Position numbers and translations under genes: made by a program. The notes below the pieces were generated by a model. The model was not told the DNA's origin, searched no databases, and saw only the letters and a program-made list of their open reading frames with translations. A stretch of 32,115 bases of DNA from positions 9,232 to 41,346 of the forward strand of contig NZ_KI271824.1 of NCBI RefSeq assembly GCF_000469465.1, given 5' to 3'. Positions 1-10,777 of the stretch are shown in pieces (the first letter of the stretch is position 1; every line of letters starts with the position of its first letter). Origin of the DNA: Gemella bergeri ATCC 700627 (GTDB taxonomy: Bacteria > Bacillota > Bacilli > Staphylococcales > Gemellaceae).

Positions 1-246
1 TCTGCAACCTATGGTTTTGATGATACGAGTATCCTTGCATACGCCACTTCTAATATTTATGATGTGTAGCTAGTGCTCATAAACCTAAGAATTTAAAGAG
101 AGTTCTTAAGATTTCCTCACCATTATAGAATCAGTAACAAAAAAGTTAGTAATTAATGTATAAAATATATATTTTTTGTTGAATATTACCATAAAAGTTC
201 ATATTATGAAATAAAATACTAAAAACAAAATAAAAAAATACGTTTT
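1..246. other. upstream flank without a supportable gene
   Basis: The frame beginning at base 1 stays open for 22 codons and stops at TAG 67-69, so the end of a gene lying upstream could be here; I do not recognise the peptide, and a minus-strand frame over the same bases is also open to the window edge. From about 70 to 246 the sequence is AT-rich and I see nothing coding in it. A small inverted repeat (AAGAA/TTCTT, about 88-108) has no T-tract and is not a convincing terminator. Confidence 0.3.
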
Positions 247-250
247 ATAC

Positions 251-279
251 TTGATTTAATTTATATATGGGAGTATAAT
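251..279 (+). promoter_or_regulatory. purE operon promoter, sigma-A type
   Basis: The -35 TTGATT (251-256) and -10 TATAAT (274-279) are separated by exactly 17 bp. Transcription should begin near 286, giving a leader of about 80 nt before purE. No other good promoter is visible before purB, so the nine-gene purE-purD unit probably depends on it. Confidence 0.8.
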
Positions 280-286
280 TTAAAAT

Positions 287-341
287 ATAAACGGACATTA
301 AAATTATATTATTAATATATATCGTTATAAAACGGACTTTA
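287..341 (+). promoter_or_regulatory. two direct PurR-box-like repeats
   Basis: ATAAACGGACATTA (287-300) and ATAAAACGGACTTTA (327-341) are near-identical direct repeats with CGGAC cores 41 bp apart, just downstream of the promoter. They resemble the Gram-positive PurR box AWWWCCGAACWWT, but the core reads CGGAC instead of CGAAC. B. subtilis boxes are inverted and lie upstream of the start site, so orientation and position differ. PurR control of pur genes is established in the Bacilli; binding to these particular sites is an inference. Confidence 0.45.
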
Positions 342-364
342 GTGATGAAAAAGGAGTTTAATGT

Positions 365-841
365 ATGAAAATAGCAGTTGTTATGGGATCAAACTCGGAT
401 TATAAAACAATGATAGAGACATGTAAATTATTAGATGAATTTGAGATTTCTTATGATAAAAAGGTTGTTAGTGCACATCGTACACCAAATTTATTGGTTA
501 ATTTTGCAAAAAATGCACGAACAAATGGTTATTCACTAATAATAGCAGCGGCAGGTGGAGCTGCTCACTTACCCGGAATGGTAGCATCAATGACAACCTT
601 ACCGGTAATTGGTGTTCCGATAAAATCCAGTATTTTAAGTGGTGTAGATTCTCTATATTCTATAGTACAAATGCCGGCAGGTGTCCCGGTTTTAACTATG
701 GCAATAGGTATTGCAGGAGCAAAAAATGCTGCAATAAGTGCTTTATCAATATTAGGAATTACTAATGAAAAATATGCTGCTAAATATGAAGAATTTAAAC
801 GAGAACAAGAAAGAATAGTATTGGAAGAGATGATATTATGA
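365..841 (+). CDS. purE: N5-carboxyaminoimidazole ribonucleotide mutase PurE
   Basis: The 158-residue product is a class I PurE, which moves the carboxylate of N5-CAIR to carbon 4 to make CAIR in the cytosol. Visible signatures are GSNSD at residues 8-12 (substrate phosphate and catalytic Asp), SAHRTP with the catalytic His38, and the glycine-rich AAGGAAHLPGMVA segment. The length matches the family (about 160). An AAGGAG site at 351-356 selects the ATG at 365; the ATG at 361 is out of frame. It is the first gene of the operon and overlaps purK through ATGA. The adjacent purK shows that the two-step PurK/PurE route is used. Confidence 0.97.
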   Translation: MKIAVVMGSNSDYKTMIETCKLLDEFEISYDKKVVSAHRTPNLLVNFAKNARTNGYSLIIAAAGGAAHLPGMVASMTTLPVIGVPIKSSILSGVDSLYSIVQMPAGVPVLTMAIGIAGAKNAAISALSILGITNEKYAAKYEEFKREQERIVLEEMIL

Positions 842-1884
842 TTAAAACTATTTTACCGGAAAAAACTATAGGAATTATTGGTGGTGGACAGCTGGGTAGA
901 ATGTTGGCTATGAGCGCTAAAGAAATGGGGTATAAAATTGCTATTTTAGACCCGAGTTTTGATTGTTGTGGAAGACAATTCAGTGATATTTTTATTGAAG
1001 CATTGTTTGATGATACGGAAAGTATAGAAAAATTATGTAAGATAAGTGATGTTGTTACATTTGAATTCGAAAATATTAGTGCAACAGTATTAGAAAAATT
1101 GGAAAAAGTATATAATATAGTTCAAAGTGCTGAAGTTTTAAAAATCACGCAACATAGGTATTATGAAAAAGAATTTGCTCATAGGTTGAATATTCCAACC
1201 GTTGATTATATTTACATTGAAGAAAATACAAATATTGATATAGAAAAAACTTATCTGATGAAAACCGTTCGCTTTGGTTATGATGGAAAAGGTCAAAAAA
1301 TAATTTCTAAAAAAGAAGAAATTGAACAATATACAATTTTAGAAGAATTAATTACATTAGATAAAGAAATATCTGTTGTAGCCGTTAAAGATAAATTTGA
1401 TATTCAAATAATTGCAGTTGTAGAAAATGAACATAAAAATAATATATTGTTTCGCTCAAAAGTTCCGACTACCGCAACCGAAGAACAAGAAAATTTTGCA
1501 ATAGAGTATACAAAAAAAATTTTGGAAAATATAGAATACTATGGAGTTCTTACAGTAGAATTTTTCATTAGTAAAGGGAAAGTAATTTTTAATGAAATTG
1601 CTCCACGAGTTCATAATTCTGGACATATTACAATGCAATCAGCTACTAAGAGTCAATTTAGAGCTCATATTGAGGCTATTTGCGGTTTACGTGTCGGTAA
1701 AATACAAAACAGAGAAACAACTTTATATAATATACTCGGTCAAGATTTAGAATATTTTAAAAATTTAATTACAAAAAAGCAAGGTTTTTTACATTTGTAT
1801 GAAAAAGAACCGCGTAAAAATAGAAAAGTAGGGCATATTAATTTTTACGGAAACATCATTTTAGGAGGTTATGATGAACAATAA
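838..1884 (+). CDS. purK: N5-carboxyaminoimidazole ribonucleotide synthase PurK
   Basis: PurK is an ATP-grasp ligase that joins bicarbonate to AIR, using ATP, to give the unstable N5-CAIR handed to PurE. The N-terminus has GIIGGGQLGRM (12-22), the pre-ATP-grasp fold, and the C-terminal half carries an E-I-A-P-R-V-H-N-S-G-H segment typical of PurK metal and substrate binding. At 348 residues it is somewhat shorter than many PurK proteins (about 370-380), but no core motif seems lost. Its start overlaps the purE stop by 4 nt and its end overlaps purL, so translation of the three genes is probably coupled. Confidence 0.96.
   Translation: MIKTILPEKTIGIIGGGQLGRMLAMSAKEMGYKIAILDPSFDCCGRQFSDIFIEALFDDTESIEKLCKISDVVTFEFENISATVLEKLEKVYNIVQSAEVLKITQHRYYEKEFAHRLNIPTVDYIYIEENTNIDIEKTYLMKTVRFGYDGKGQKIISKKEEIEQYTILEELITLDKEISVVAVKDKFDIQIIAVVENEHKNNILFRSKVPTTATEEQENFAIEYTKKILENIEYYGVLTVEFFISKGKVIFNEIAPRVHNSGHITMQSATKSQFRAHIEAICGLRVGKIQNRETTLYNILGQDLEYFKNLITKKQGFLHLYEKEPRKNRKVGHINFYGNIILGGYDEQ
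1863..1868 (+). promoter_or_regulatory. purL ribosome binding site
   Basis: A perfect AGGAGG lies inside the end of purK. Two consecutive ATG codons follow at 1871 and 1874. The first would be only 2 nt from the site and the second 5 nt, so 1874 is the better start. Confidence 0.7.
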
Positions 1885-4800
1885 ACGAATTTTTGTCAAA
1901 AAGCGTAGTGTATATAATAAAGAAGAATTACAACTTAAAGAAAATCTAAACTTAGAATACAATCTGGGATTGGAAGAAGTTAAGTTGTATGTTATTTATG
2001 ATATTTATAATATAGATGAAAAAACATATAGATTGGCAAAAACTTCTGTATTTTCTGAAATTGTTGTGGATGAAGTGTTTGAAAGTATTGAATTAGAAAC
2101 CGGAAAATATTTTTCATATGAAGTGCTACCTGCTCAATATGATCAAAGAGCCGACAGTGCAGAAAAAAGCATTAAGTTGCTTGACGCAAAGAGTAAAGCG
2201 ACAGTGAGAAGCGGAAAACTGGTTATTTTTGATAAAAAATTAACTGAAGATGAATTAAAATTGATTGAGAATTATTTAGTAAATCCTATAGAGGCACGAA
2301 AAAAAGATTTATCTGTTTTAGAATTTAATCTAAACTCTGAGCCGACGCCTTTAAAAAATTTAGCAGATTTTTTAGAATTTACAAAAAAAGATTTAGAAAA
2401 TCTAAAAAAAGAATTTTCATTGGCAATGGATATAGAAGATTTAGTTTTTATCCAAAATTATTTTAAGTCAGAAAAACGTAATCCGACAGAAACTGAAATT
2501 TATGTATTAGATTGTTATTGGAGTGATCATTGTCGTCATACGACTTTTGAAACTATTTTAGAAGAAGTTAATATCAAATCGGAATTATTCAAAAAAGAAA
2601 TGCAAGACGCTTTTAATTATTATTTAAAAGTTAGGTCTGATTTGGGAAGAGAAGATAAACCCTTAACATTAATGGACATGGCTAGTATTATCGGTAAATA
2701 TCATGTTAAAGTGTTAAAAGATAAAAATATTGAAGTTAGTGAGGAAATTAATGCTTGCTCTTTTTTCACAACTATTAAAAATAACGGAGAAAATGAACGT
2801 TGGTTAATTCAATTCAAAAATGAGACTCATAACCATCCAAGTGAAATCGAACCTTTTGGTGGATCAAGTACCTGTATAGGTGGCGCTATTCGTGATCCGT
2901 TATCAGGGCGTAGTTATGTTTATCAAGCTATGCGTATTTCAGGTAGCGGAAATATTTTACAAAAACGTGAGAATACGTTAGCGTATAAGCTGCCACAAGT
3001 AGAAATAGCTAAAGGTACAGCACACGGTAATTCATCTTACGGCAATCAGATTGGTTTGGCTACTACTTTTGTTAGAGAGCTATATGATGACAGTTATGTA
3101 GCAAAACATATGGAAGTAGGTGCTGTTGTTGGGGCGGTTAAAGACGGTGATTATAAGCGTGAAAGTTTAATAGCCGGAGATATTGTTGTTATGATCGGTG
3201 GACGTACCGGACGTGACGGTATTCAAGGAGCGAGCGGGTCAAGTCTTGAACATACTAATAATTCACTGGAAACAATGTCAAGTCAAGTACAAAAAGGGAA
3301 TGCTCCTGAAGAAAGAAAGCTACAACGTTTATTTAGAAAACCGGAAGTAACGAAAATAATTAAAAAATGTAATGATTTTGGTGCCGGCGGTGTTTGTGTA
3401 GCCATTGGAGAACTATCAGATGGTATAGAAATTCATTTAGACAAGGTTTTAACTAAATATCAAGGATTGAATGCAACGGAATTAGCTACCAGTGAATCAC
3501 AAGAACGTATGGCGGTGGCAATTGATAAAAAAGATTATGAAAAATTTATTAAAGAATGCGAAAAGGAAAACATTGAGTATTCTCACGTTGCAACTGTAAC
3601 TGATAAACGTCGTTTAGAAATGTATTACGATGGGGAAAAAGTAGTAGATATGGGGGCTGACTTCTTAGAAACAGCCGGTGTTCGCCAACGTGCAATAGCG
3701 ACACTAAAAGATAATATGGGAGAAAATCCTTTTACAGATAAAAATGTATCAAGAAAAAATATTTTATCTGAATTGGGTGAGTTAAATGTTACTTGTCAAA
3801 AAGGTTTAGCGTCAAAATTTGACTCCTCAATCGGAGTTAGTACGGTACTTATGCCGTTTTCTGGAAAAAACAAACTAACACCGGTTCAAGCTAGTGTTCA
3901 GGCATTACCGACACTCCATTCAACAAGTGATACGGCAACAATCTTGACTTATGGATTTATTCCGAAAATTTCTCATTATTCACCATTTTTATCATCTATA
4001 TACGCTGTATTAGAATCAGTCGCTAAAGTATATGCAGTAGGTGGAAATACAGAAAGTCTTTACTTCTCATTTCAAGAATACTTTGAAAAATTGGGTAAAG
4101 ATAGTACGAAGTGGGGAAAAGTTACTCAAAGTTTATTGGGTAGTATTTATGCTCAAAAAGAAATTGGTCGTCCTAGCATAGGTGGTAAAGACAGTATGTC
4201 AGGAACGTTCAATAATATAAATGTAGTTGAAACACTGATTTCATTTGCTTGTACTCCTGTAAAGATAGCTGATATTATAACACCGGAATTAAAAACAATA
4301 GGTAATCATTTGTATTATATTCCGGTGGTAAAAGATAAAAAAGGATATCCGAATATTAAAGAAACATTAAAAAATTATGAAAAAATAGGTAAATATATTA
4401 AAGATGGAACTATTGTTTCAGCATATGTTCAAGAAGAAGGTAGTGTGGTTGCATCGTTGGTTAAAATGTCTTTAGGTAATGATTTGGGATTTGAAGTAGC
4501 TAAAGATAACATCCTAAACTTTGATCCTGCATCATTAGTGGTAGAATCGGTAAAAGAATTACCTTTTGAAAAATTGGGGGTTGTCAGTGAAAGAATAATC
4601 ATTAATAATGAAGTATTTATGCGTACAGAAATATACGATGCTTACACAAAAACATTAAATGATATTTATCCAATATATCAAAACGAAGATAAAGGAACTG
4701 TTGAAAATCTACATACCGAACACAATAAAAAAGTGTACTATCCTAAATATGTAGAAAATGTAAAAGTAGTTATTCCAATATTTCCGGGAACAAATTGTGA

Positions 4801-5548
4801 ATATGATAGCGAAAGAGCATTTATAGAAGCAGGGGCTACTCCTACAACAGTAGTTATAAGAAATACCCGTGAAAATGATATTAATGAATCAATAGATGAG
4901 TTTGTGAATGCTATTGAGAAGTCACATATTATTATGTTCCCCGGTGGATTTTCTAGTGGTGATGAACCGGACGGAAGTGCTAAATATATTGTTAACTTCT
5001 TAAAAAATATTAAAGTTAAAAATGCAATTCATAAACATTTAGCAGAAAAAAAATTAATTTTAGGTATATGTAATGGATTTCAAGCATTGTTAAAATCGGG
5101 ATTAATTCCATATGGAGAAATTAGAGAATTAACGAAAGATGATTTAACTTTATATCGTAATGACAGCTATGAACATATTTCCACAACAGCCTTTACACGT
5201 GTTGCCAACACAAATTCTCCTTGGTTACAAGATTTTAATATTGGTGAACAACATGAAGTTGTGTTCAGCCACGGTGAAGGAAAAGTAGTCGGAATAAATA
5301 TTGAAAGATTCAAACATTTGATCGCTTTTCAATATAGCGACTTCGATGGGAATGCGACTTTAAACGGAAGATTTAATCCAAACGGTTCATTATTGGCTAC
5401 GGAAGGTTTAATAAGCGAAAATGGATTAATATTAGGAAAAATGGGACATAGTGAGCGTTATGGAAAAACTCTATATAAAACTAATACAATAAAAATAAAA
5501 CAAGATATTTTTAAAAATGGTGTAAATTATTTTAAAGGGGAAAAATAA
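1874..5548 (+). CDS. purL: phosphoribosylformylglycinamidine synthase PurL, fused large form
   Basis: The protein of about 1224 residues converts FGAR, glutamine and ATP to FGAM. A PurS-like N-terminal region is followed by the two-lobed synthase, with a [10 protein letters not shown] segment near residue 214 and K-N-E-T-H-N-H-P near 315. The C-terminus is a class I glutaminase with FPGTNCEYD near 970, [11 protein letters not shown] and the nucleophile Cys1066 in GICNGFQ. All activities therefore sit in one chain, as in streptococci and many clostridia, whereas Bacillus and Staphylococcus use separate PurS, PurQ and PurL. No purS or purQ lies in the cluster, as expected. The start at 1874 is chosen from Shine-Dalgarno spacing; 1871 is the alternative. 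Confidence 0.96.
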   Translation: MNNKRIFVKKRSVYNKEELQLKENLNLEYNLGLEEVKLYVIYDIYNIDEKTYRLAKTSVFSEIVVDEVFESIELETGKYFSYEVLPAQYDQRADSAEKSIKLLDAKSKATVRSGKLVIFDKKLTEDELKLIENYLVNPIEARKKDLSVLEFNLNSEPTPLKNLADFLEFTKKDLENLKKEFSLAMDIEDLVFIQNYFKSEKRNPTETEIYVLDCYWSDHCRHTTFETILEEVNIKSELFKKEMQDAFNYYLKVRSDLGREDKPLTLMDMASIIGKYHVKVLKDKNIEVSEEINACSFFTTIKNNGENERWLIQFKNETHNHPSEIEPFGGSSTCIGGAIRDPLSGRSYVYQAMRISGSGNILQKRENTLAYKLPQVEIAKGTAHGNSSYGNQIGLATTFVRELYDDSYVAKHMEVGAVVGAVKDGDYKRESLIAGDIVVMIGGRTGRDGIQGASGSSLEHTNNSLETMSSQVQKGNAPEERKLQRLFRKPEVTKIIKKCNDFGAGGVCVAIGELSDGIEIHLDKVLTKYQGLNATELATSESQERMAVAIDKKDYEKFIKECEKENIEYSHVATVTDKRRLEMYYDGEKVVDMGADFLETAGVRQRAIATLKDNMGENPFTDKNVSRKNILSELGELNVTCQKGLASKFDSSIGVSTVLMPFSGKNKLTPVQASVQALPTLHSTSDTATILTYGFIPKISHYSPFLSSIYAVLESVAKVYAVGGNTESLYFSFQEYFEKLGKDSTKWGKVTQSLLGSIYAQKEIGRPSIGGKDSMSGTFNNINVVETLISFACTPVKIADIITPELKTIGNHLYYIPVVKDKKGYPNIKETLKNYEKIGKYIKDGTIVSAYVQEEGSVVASLVKMSLGNDLGFEVAKDNILNFDPASLVVESVKELPFEKLGVVSERIIINNEVFMRTEIYDAYTKTLNDIYPIYQNEDKGTVENLHTEHNKKVYYPKYVENVKVVIPIFPGTNCEYDSERAFIEAGATPTTVVIRNTRENDINESIDEFVNAIEKSHIIMFPGGFSSGDEPDGSAKYIVNFLKNIKVKNAIHKHLAEKKLILGICNGFQALLKSGLIPYGEIRELTKDDLTLYRNDSYEHISTTAFTRVANTNSPWLQDFNIGEQHEVVFSHGEGKVVGINIERFKHLIAFQYSDFDGNATLNGRFNPNGSLLATEGLISENGLILGKMGHSERYGKTLYKTNTIKIKQDIFKNGVNYFKGEK

Positions 5549-5549
5549 A

Positions 5550-6257
5550 ATGAAATTATTATATGAAGGAAAAGCAAAACAATTATTCGAATGTGCTAAC
5601 GATGATGAAATTTATGTTCACTACAAAAATAGCGCTACAGCATTCAACGGTGTAAAAAAAAAAGAGTTTGAAAGAAAGGGGGTTTTTAATAATACCATTA
5701 CTTCATTAATCTTTGAATACTTAGAAAAAGAAGGTGTTAAAACTCATTTTATAAAAAAAATAAATGAAACAGATCAACTTTGTAAACATGTAACAATTAT
5801 TCCGCTGGAAGTAATAATTCGCAATATAGTTGCAGGATCAATGGCTAAAAAATATGGTATTGAAGAAGGAAAAAAATTGGCAAAACCGGTTTTTGAACTT
5901 AGTTATAAAAATGATGAGCTTAATGATCCGTTAATTAATAACGATCATGCCGTCGCATTGGGAATTGTAACGGAAGAAGAATTAGAAAATATAAGAATGC
6001 AAGCACTTAAAATTAATAATTTACTTCAAAAATTATATTTAAAAGCCAATTTAGTTTTGGTAGATTTTAAAATAGAGTTTGGTCGTGATAAGGATGGAAA
6101 TATTATTTTAGCTGATGAAATTTCTCCGGATACTTGTCGTTTATGGGATAAAGATACAAATAAAAAATTGGATAAAGATAGATTTAGAAGAGATTTAGGT
6201 TCAGTGATGGAGGCTTATGAAGAAGTTTTAAGGAGATTAGAAGATGCGAGGGCTTAA
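5550..6257 (+). CDS. purC: SAICAR synthetase PurC
   Basis: PurC couples CAIR to aspartate with ATP, forming SAICAR. The 235-residue length is normal. Visible features are the N-terminal [12 protein letters not shown] strand pair that forms the nucleotide pocket, [14 protein letters not shown] at 85-98, [11 protein letters not shown] near 170-180 and [13 protein letters not shown] at 188-200, which binds substrate. The gene begins one base after the purL stop and its purine-rich ribosome site lies in the purL tail. Its own end overlaps purF by 14 nt. Confidence 0.97.
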   Translation: MKLLYEGKAKQLFECANDDEIYVHYKNSATAFNGVKKKEFERKGVFNNTITSLIFEYLEKEGVKTHFIKKINETDQLCKHVTIIPLEVIIRNIVAGSMAKKYGIEEGKKLAKPVFELSYKNDELNDPLINNDHAVALGIVTEEELENIRMQALKINNLLQKLYLKANLVLVDFKIEFGRDKDGNIILADEISPDTCRLWDKDTNKKLDKDRFRRDLGSVMEAYEEVLRRLEDARA

Positions 6258-7710
6258 TGAAGAGTGTGGCGTATTCGGTATTTGGAATCATCCATCTGCA
6301 AGTAATGTAACATACTTTGGATTACACAGTTTACAACATCGTGGTCAAGAAGGAGCTGGAATAGTTTCACGCGATAATAATACTTTAAGAGGATATCGAG
6401 ATCTTGGTTTGGTATCAGAGGTATTTCGTAATAAGGAAAAATTAGAACATCTTGTAGGTAACAGTGCAATAGGGCACGTTAGATATGCAACATCGGGTAA
6501 CAATAGTATTCAAAATATTCAACCTTTTTTATACCATTTTTATGATATGAGTGTAGGTGTTTGTCACAACGGTAATTTAATTAATGCTAAAACTTTACGA
6601 CGTGAATTAGAGCAAGATGGGGCAATTTTTCACTCATCATCAGATACGGAAGTTTTAATTCATTTAATAAGAAGAAGTGATAAATCAACATTTAAAGAAC
6701 AATTAAAAGAAAGTTTGCAAAAAATTAAGGGTGGTTTTACGTATTTACTTCTAACCAAAGATGCTTTATATGGTGCAGTAGATCCAAATAGTTTAAGACC
6801 CTTAGCAATAGGAAAAACAAAGAGCGGAGCATATGTGGCAGCTAGTGAAACTTGTGCTATTGATGTTGTAGGTGCAGAATTTGTTTGTAATGTCGGTGCG
6901 GGAGAGATGGTTATAATTGATGATGATGGAATTCGTATTGAAAAATATACCAATAATACCTTGGTAGCTATTGCCGCTATGGAGTATGTCTATTTTGCAC
7001 GTCCTGATTCAAACATTGCAGGAATTAACGTTCACTCGGCACGAAAAAGAACCGGGCGTCGTTTGGCTAAAGAACAACCAACTCCGGATGCTGATATGGT
7101 TATTGGAGTACCAAACTCATCATTATCGGCAGCAAGTGGCTATGCGGAAGAAAGTGGGTTACCTTATGAAATGGGATTGATAAAAAATCAATATGTAGCT
7201 CGTACCTTTATTCAACCAACTCAAAAATTGCGAGAGCAGGGAGTTAGAATGAAATTATCCGCTGTAAAAGGTGTGGTAAAAGGTAAGAGTATTGTAATGG
7301 TAGACGACTCAATCGTGAGAGGAACTACAAGTAAACGCATTGTTCAATTACTTAAAGAAGCGGGAGCAAGAGAAGTACATGTAAGAATAGCTTGCCCTCC
7401 ACTGATGTTCCCCAGTTTTTACGGAATAGATATTTCAACAACACAAGAATTAATTTCAGCTAATAAAACAATAACAGAAATTAAAGAAATAATAGGGGCT
7501 GATTCACTAGGATTTTTAAGTGAAGATGGTTTAGTAGAAGCAATAGGTCTTAATTATGATGCACCATATACAGGGTTATGTATGGATTGTTTCAATGGGA
7601 ATTACTCGGCAGGGTTATATAATTATGAGGATAATTATGTAAATTCAATGACAGATATTCAAAAAAAATTTTTACAAGAAAGGGGTAAAAATAATGAGAA
7701 AAAAATATGA
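6244..7710 (+). CDS. purF: amidophosphoribosyltransferase PurF
   Basis: PurF makes phosphoribosylamine from PRPP and glutamine, the committed step of the pathway. A short 7-residue propeptide precedes Cys8 (E-E-C-G-V-F-G), which should become the N-terminal nucleophile of the Ntn glutaminase domain after cleavage. The PRPP loop [13 protein letters not shown] is at 351-363. The B. subtilis enzyme holds a 4Fe-4S cluster with four cysteines. Here the C-terminal pair is present (Cys446 and Cys449, LCMDC), but the positions matching Cys236 and Cys382 appear to be Ala244 and Ser391, so a normal cluster is doubtful. AAGGAG at 6230-6235 supports the start. The end overlaps purM by 17 nt. Confidence 0.97.
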   Translation: MRGLNEECGVFGIWNHPSASNVTYFGLHSLQHRGQEGAGIVSRDNNTLRGYRDLGLVSEVFRNKEKLEHLVGNSAIGHVRYATSGNNSIQNIQPFLYHFYDMSVGVCHNGNLINAKTLRRELEQDGAIFHSSSDTEVLIHLIRRSDKSTFKEQLKESLQKIKGGFTYLLLTKDALYGAVDPNSLRPLAIGKTKSGAYVAASETCAIDVVGAEFVCNVGAGEMVIIDDDGIRIEKYTNNTLVAIAAMEYVYFARPDSNIAGINVHSARKRTGRRLAKEQPTPDADMVIGVPNSSLSAASGYAEESGLPYEMGLIKNQYVARTFIQPTQKLREQGVRMKLSAVKGVVKGKSIVMVDDSIVRGTTSKRIVQLLKEAGAREVHVRIACPPLMFPSFYGIDISTTQELISANKTITEIKEIIGADSLGFLSEDGLVEAIGLNYDAPYTGLCMDCFNGNYSAGLYNYEDNYVNSMTDIQKKFLQERGKNNEKKI

Positions 7711-8698
7711 GGAAAGTGGTGTTAGTTTACAAGCCGGATACGAATCGGTAGAACGAATAAAAAAACATGTAAAACGTACAAAAAATTTGGGTATGATGTC
7801 AGCAATCGGGGGATTTGGTGGAGCATTTGATCTTAGTGCCTATAACTTTAAAAATCCCGTTTTAGTAAGTGGAACTGATGGTGTAGGAACAAAATTAAAA
7901 TTGGCATTTGAATTGAATATTCATAATACTATCGGTATTGATGTAGTGGCAATGTGTGCCAATGATATACTTGCTCAAGGTGCGATACCTTTGTTTTTCT
8001 TAGATTATTTAGCTGTTGGGAAAAATTATCCTAAACAAGTGGAAGCTATTGTTGAAGGTGTTGCTGAAGGTTGTGTACAGGCTGATTGTGCTATAGTTGG
8101 AGGAGAAACAGCAGAAATGTCCGGTTTTTACGAGGATGGTGAGTATGATATTGCAGGTTTTTGTGTCGGTGCACAAGAAAAAGAATTGTTACTTAATCCC
8201 GAAAATACTAAAGCCGGACAAGCAGTTATCGGTTTAGCGTCTAGTGGTGTTCATTCAAACGGTTTTTCATTAGTAAGGAAAATCTTGAAAGATAATAATA
8301 TCAGTTTAAATGAAAAATTTGAAAATAGTACAATAGGGGAAACCCTTTTAACACCTACTAAAATATATGTTAAAGAAGTTTTAAGGGTTCTTAAAGAAGT
8401 AAAAGTAGCAGGAATTGCTCATATAACCGGAGGAGGATTTCATGAAAATTTGCCACGTTGTTTAAAAGATGGCTTAGGGATGAAAATAATCAAATCTTCT
8501 TACACCGTACCAAAAATTTTTAACTTTCTAGCAGAAAAAGGCGGTATAGACGAGGAAGAAATGTATCATATTTTTAATATGGGTGTTGGTATGGTACTTG
8601 TAGTAGAAAAAGAAGATGTAGGAAAAACTTTATCGTTATTGGATAATTCCTTTGTTTTAGGAGAAGTAACTAATGAAAGTGGAATAAAAATAGTATGA
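7694..8698 (+). CDS. purM: phosphoribosylaminoimidazole synthetase (AIR synthetase) PurM
   Basis: PurM closes the imidazole ring, converting FGAM to AIR with ATP. The 334-residue protein has the N-terminal substrate loop GTDGVGTK (60-67), a G-G-E-T-A-E-M segment, and [14 protein letters not shown] and [12 protein letters not shown] in the second half, all typical of the PurM/ThiL/SelD/HypE ATPase fold. The start lies inside the end of purF, with an AAGGGG-type ribosome site just upstream, so translation is likely coupled. It ends with a 4-nt ATGA overlap with purN. Confidence 0.97.
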   Translation: MRKKYEESGVSLQAGYESVERIKKHVKRTKNLGMMSAIGGFGGAFDLSAYNFKNPVLVSGTDGVGTKLKLAFELNIHNTIGIDVVAMCANDILAQGAIPLFFLDYLAVGKNYPKQVEAIVEGVAEGCVQADCAIVGGETAEMSGFYEDGEYDIAGFCVGAQEKELLLNPENTKAGQAVIGLASSGVHSNGFSLVRKILKDNNISLNEKFENSTIGETLLTPTKIYVKEVLRVLKEVKVAGIAHITGGGFHENLPRCLKDGLGMKIIKSSYTVPKIFNFLAEKGGIDEEEMYHIFNMGVGMVLVVEKEDVGKTLSLLDNSFVLGEVTNESGIKIV

Positions 8699-9258
8699 AG
8701 AAGGTAGCCATTTTTGCATCAGGGACAGGTAGTAATTTTGAAAAAATAGCAGATGATAAACGTTTAAAAGAAAAAATGGTAATAGAACTATTAGTATGTG
8801 ATAAAAAAAATGCTGCAGTTATTAAAAAAGCACAAGCTAGAGGTATTCCAACCTATGTTTTTTCTACAAAAGATTTTTCGACAAAACAAGACTACGAAAA
8901 AGAAATTTTTGAAAAAGTTAAGAATTTTGATTATATATTTTTAGCAGGATATATGAGAATTATCTCTCCATATTTCTTAGAAAATTATAAAAAAACAATC
9001 TTAAATTTACATCCGTCATTGTTACCAAAATACAAAGGGAAAGACGCCATTAAACAGGCATTTAATGCAAAGGAAAATAAAATTGGTATAAGTATTCATT
9101 ATGTAAATGAAGAATTAGATGGTGGTAGGGTAATAGCACAACGTTCGTTAAAAGTAACAAGTAACGATACATTAAAAACAGTAACTGAAAAAATTCATAA
9201 ATTAGAGCATGAACTCTATCCAAATGTCATCTTAAAATTATTAGAGGAGGAACTATGA
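8695..9258 (+). CDS. purN: glycinamide ribonucleotide transformylase PurN
   Basis: PurN transfers a formyl group from 10-formyl-THF to GAR, giving FGAR. The 187-residue protein shows the phosphate-binding SGTGSNFEKI near 9-18 and the catalytic triad positions Asn104 and His106 (N-L-H-P-S-L-L-P) with Asp142 (L-D-G-G). This is the folate-dependent enzyme, not the formate-dependent PurT. It therefore depends on folate one-carbon supply, which the downstream fhs gene can provide. Start and stop both use ATGA overlaps with purM and purH. Confidence 0.97.
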   Translation: MKKVAIFASGTGSNFEKIADDKRLKEKMVIELLVCDKKNAAVIKKAQARGIPTYVFSTKDFSTKQDYEKEIFEKVKNFDYIFLAGYMRIISPYFLENYKKTILNLHPSLLPKYKGKDAIKQAFNAKENKIGISIHYVNEELDGGRVIAQRSLKVTSNDTLKTVTEKIHKLEHELYPNVILKLLEEEL

Positions 9259-10775
9259 CAAAAAGAGCATTAATTAGTGTGAGTGATAAAACGAATATTG
9301 TAGAATTTGCGAAAGGTTTAGAGAAATACGGATATGAAATTATTAGTACAGGAGGAACATTTACTCATTTAAAAAATAACGGTGTTTCATGTATAAGTAT
9401 TGAAGATATAACACATTTTCCTGAAATTTTAGAAGGGCGTGTAAAAACACTACACCCTAAAATTCATGGAGGATTACTTTCAAAACGTGGGAATAAATTA
9501 CACAATAAGCACATAGAAGAAAATAATATAGAATATATAGATTTAGTTTGTGTAAATTTATACCCTTTTGAACAAACGGTAAAAAAAATTGGTGTAACTG
9601 AAGAAGAAATTATTGAAAATATTGATATTGGCGGTCCCAGTATGCTAAGAAGTGCTGCAAAAAATTTTAATGATGTGGTTGTAGTAACTGATATCGCTGA
9701 TTACGATAAAATTTTGAAGGAATTAGAAAATGGTAGCATTTCTTTGCCAACACGACGTTCTTTAGCAATAAAAGTATTTAACACAACAGCAAGTTATGAT
9801 GCAGCTATTGCAAATTATTTTAATAAAAAAGATAATTTAGTTCCGAAAAAATTAACAATCTCATATAAATTACAAGATACTTTACGTTATGGAGAAAATC
9901 CGCATCAAAAAGCATATCATTATGTTCAAAATAACAATGAAAGTTATGCACTGCACAATGCCGTTCAATTACACGGTAAAGCGATGTCTTACAACAATAT
10001 TCAAGATGCAAGTGCTGCATTAGATATATTGAATGAATTTGATGAAACTACTTGTATTGCTGTTAAGCATATGAACCCTTGTGGTGTTGCTGTTGGTAAA
10101 GATGTTTTTGAAGCGTATAGTCGTGCTTACGAGGCAGACCCTATATCAATATATGGCGGTATTATTGCGATTAACGGAGTAATAGATATCCGTACGGCTG
10201 AAAAAATGAGCAAAACTTTCTTGGAAATTATTTTGGCTAATGATTATGAGAAGGAAGCATTGGATATATTGACTAAGAAGAAAAATTTACGTATCTATAA
10301 GTTAAGTGAGAAAAACAATAATTCAGTTGAACAAATTAAAAGTGTTCGCGGGGGAATATTGGTTCAAGATTTTAATGATAAACTTGCTGATGAATATATG
10401 GATGTAACTTATAAAAAAATTACCGCTGAACAACAAAAAGATATAGAATTTGGTTTAAAAGTAGTAAAACATGTAAAATCAAATGCTATTGTGGTAGTGA
10501 AGAATTCTCAAACTTTGGGAATAGGGGCAGGACAAATGAATCGTGTCGGTTCATGTAAAATTGCTCTTGATCATGCTGGAGAAAATGCAAAAGGTGCAAT
10601 TTTAGCATCAGATGCTTACTTTCCAATGCGTGATAGTGTAGATTTGGCGGCTAAATATGGAATTTCAGCAATAGTTCAACCGGGAGGTTCTATTCGGGAT
10701 CAAGAAAGTATTGATGCTTGTAATGAGAAAGGAGTGGCAATGGTCTTCAGTAAAATTCGCCACTTTAAACACTAG
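9255..10775 (+). CDS. purH: bifunctional AICAR transformylase/IMP cyclohydrolase PurH
   Basis: PurH carries out the last two steps: formylation of AICAR from 10-formyl-THF, then ring closure to IMP. The N-terminal third (about 1-190) is the MGS-like cyclohydrolase domain with STGGT and GRVKTLHPKIHGG. The remainder is the transformylase, with the catalytic K-H-M-N-P-C-G region near 272 and LRYGENPHQKA near 214. The 506-residue length is usual. GGAGG just before the ATG gives a strong ribosome site, and the start overlaps the purN stop by 4 nt. Confidence 0.97.
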   Translation: MTKRALISVSDKTNIVEFAKGLEKYGYEIISTGGTFTHLKNNGVSCISIEDITHFPEILEGRVKTLHPKIHGGLLSKRGNKLHNKHIEENNIEYIDLVCVNLYPFEQTVKKIGVTEEEIIENIDIGGPSMLRSAAKNFNDVVVVTDIADYDKILKELENGSISLPTRRSLAIKVFNTTASYDAAIANYFNKKDNLVPKKLTISYKLQDTLRYGENPHQKAYHYVQNNNESYALHNAVQLHGKAMSYNNIQDASAALDILNEFDETTCIAVKHMNPCGVAVGKDVFEAYSRAYEADPISIYGGIIAINGVIDIRTAEKMSKTFLEIILANDYEKEALDILTKKKNLRIYKLSEKNNNSVEQIKSVRGGILVQDFNDKLADEYMDVTYKKITAEQQKDIEFGLKVVKHVKSNAIVVVKNSQTLGIGAGQMNRVGSCKIALDHAGENAKGAILASDAYFPMRDSVDLAAKYGISAIVQPGGSIRDQESIDACNEKGVAMVFSKIRHFKH

Positions 10776-10777
10776 AT

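Noticed and set aside
1-69. Open frame ending at TAG 67-69, a possible tail of an upstream gene
   Set aside because: Only 22 codons, no recognisable motif, and another frame on the minus strand is equally open; recorded only as flank.
280-364. Possible purine riboswitch before purE
   Set aside because: The leader is only about 80 nt, has no three-way-junction aptamer core and no terminator before the start codon.
6660-6953. Minus-strand open frame inside purF
   Set aside because: It lies fully within conserved PurF coding sequence with no start signals.
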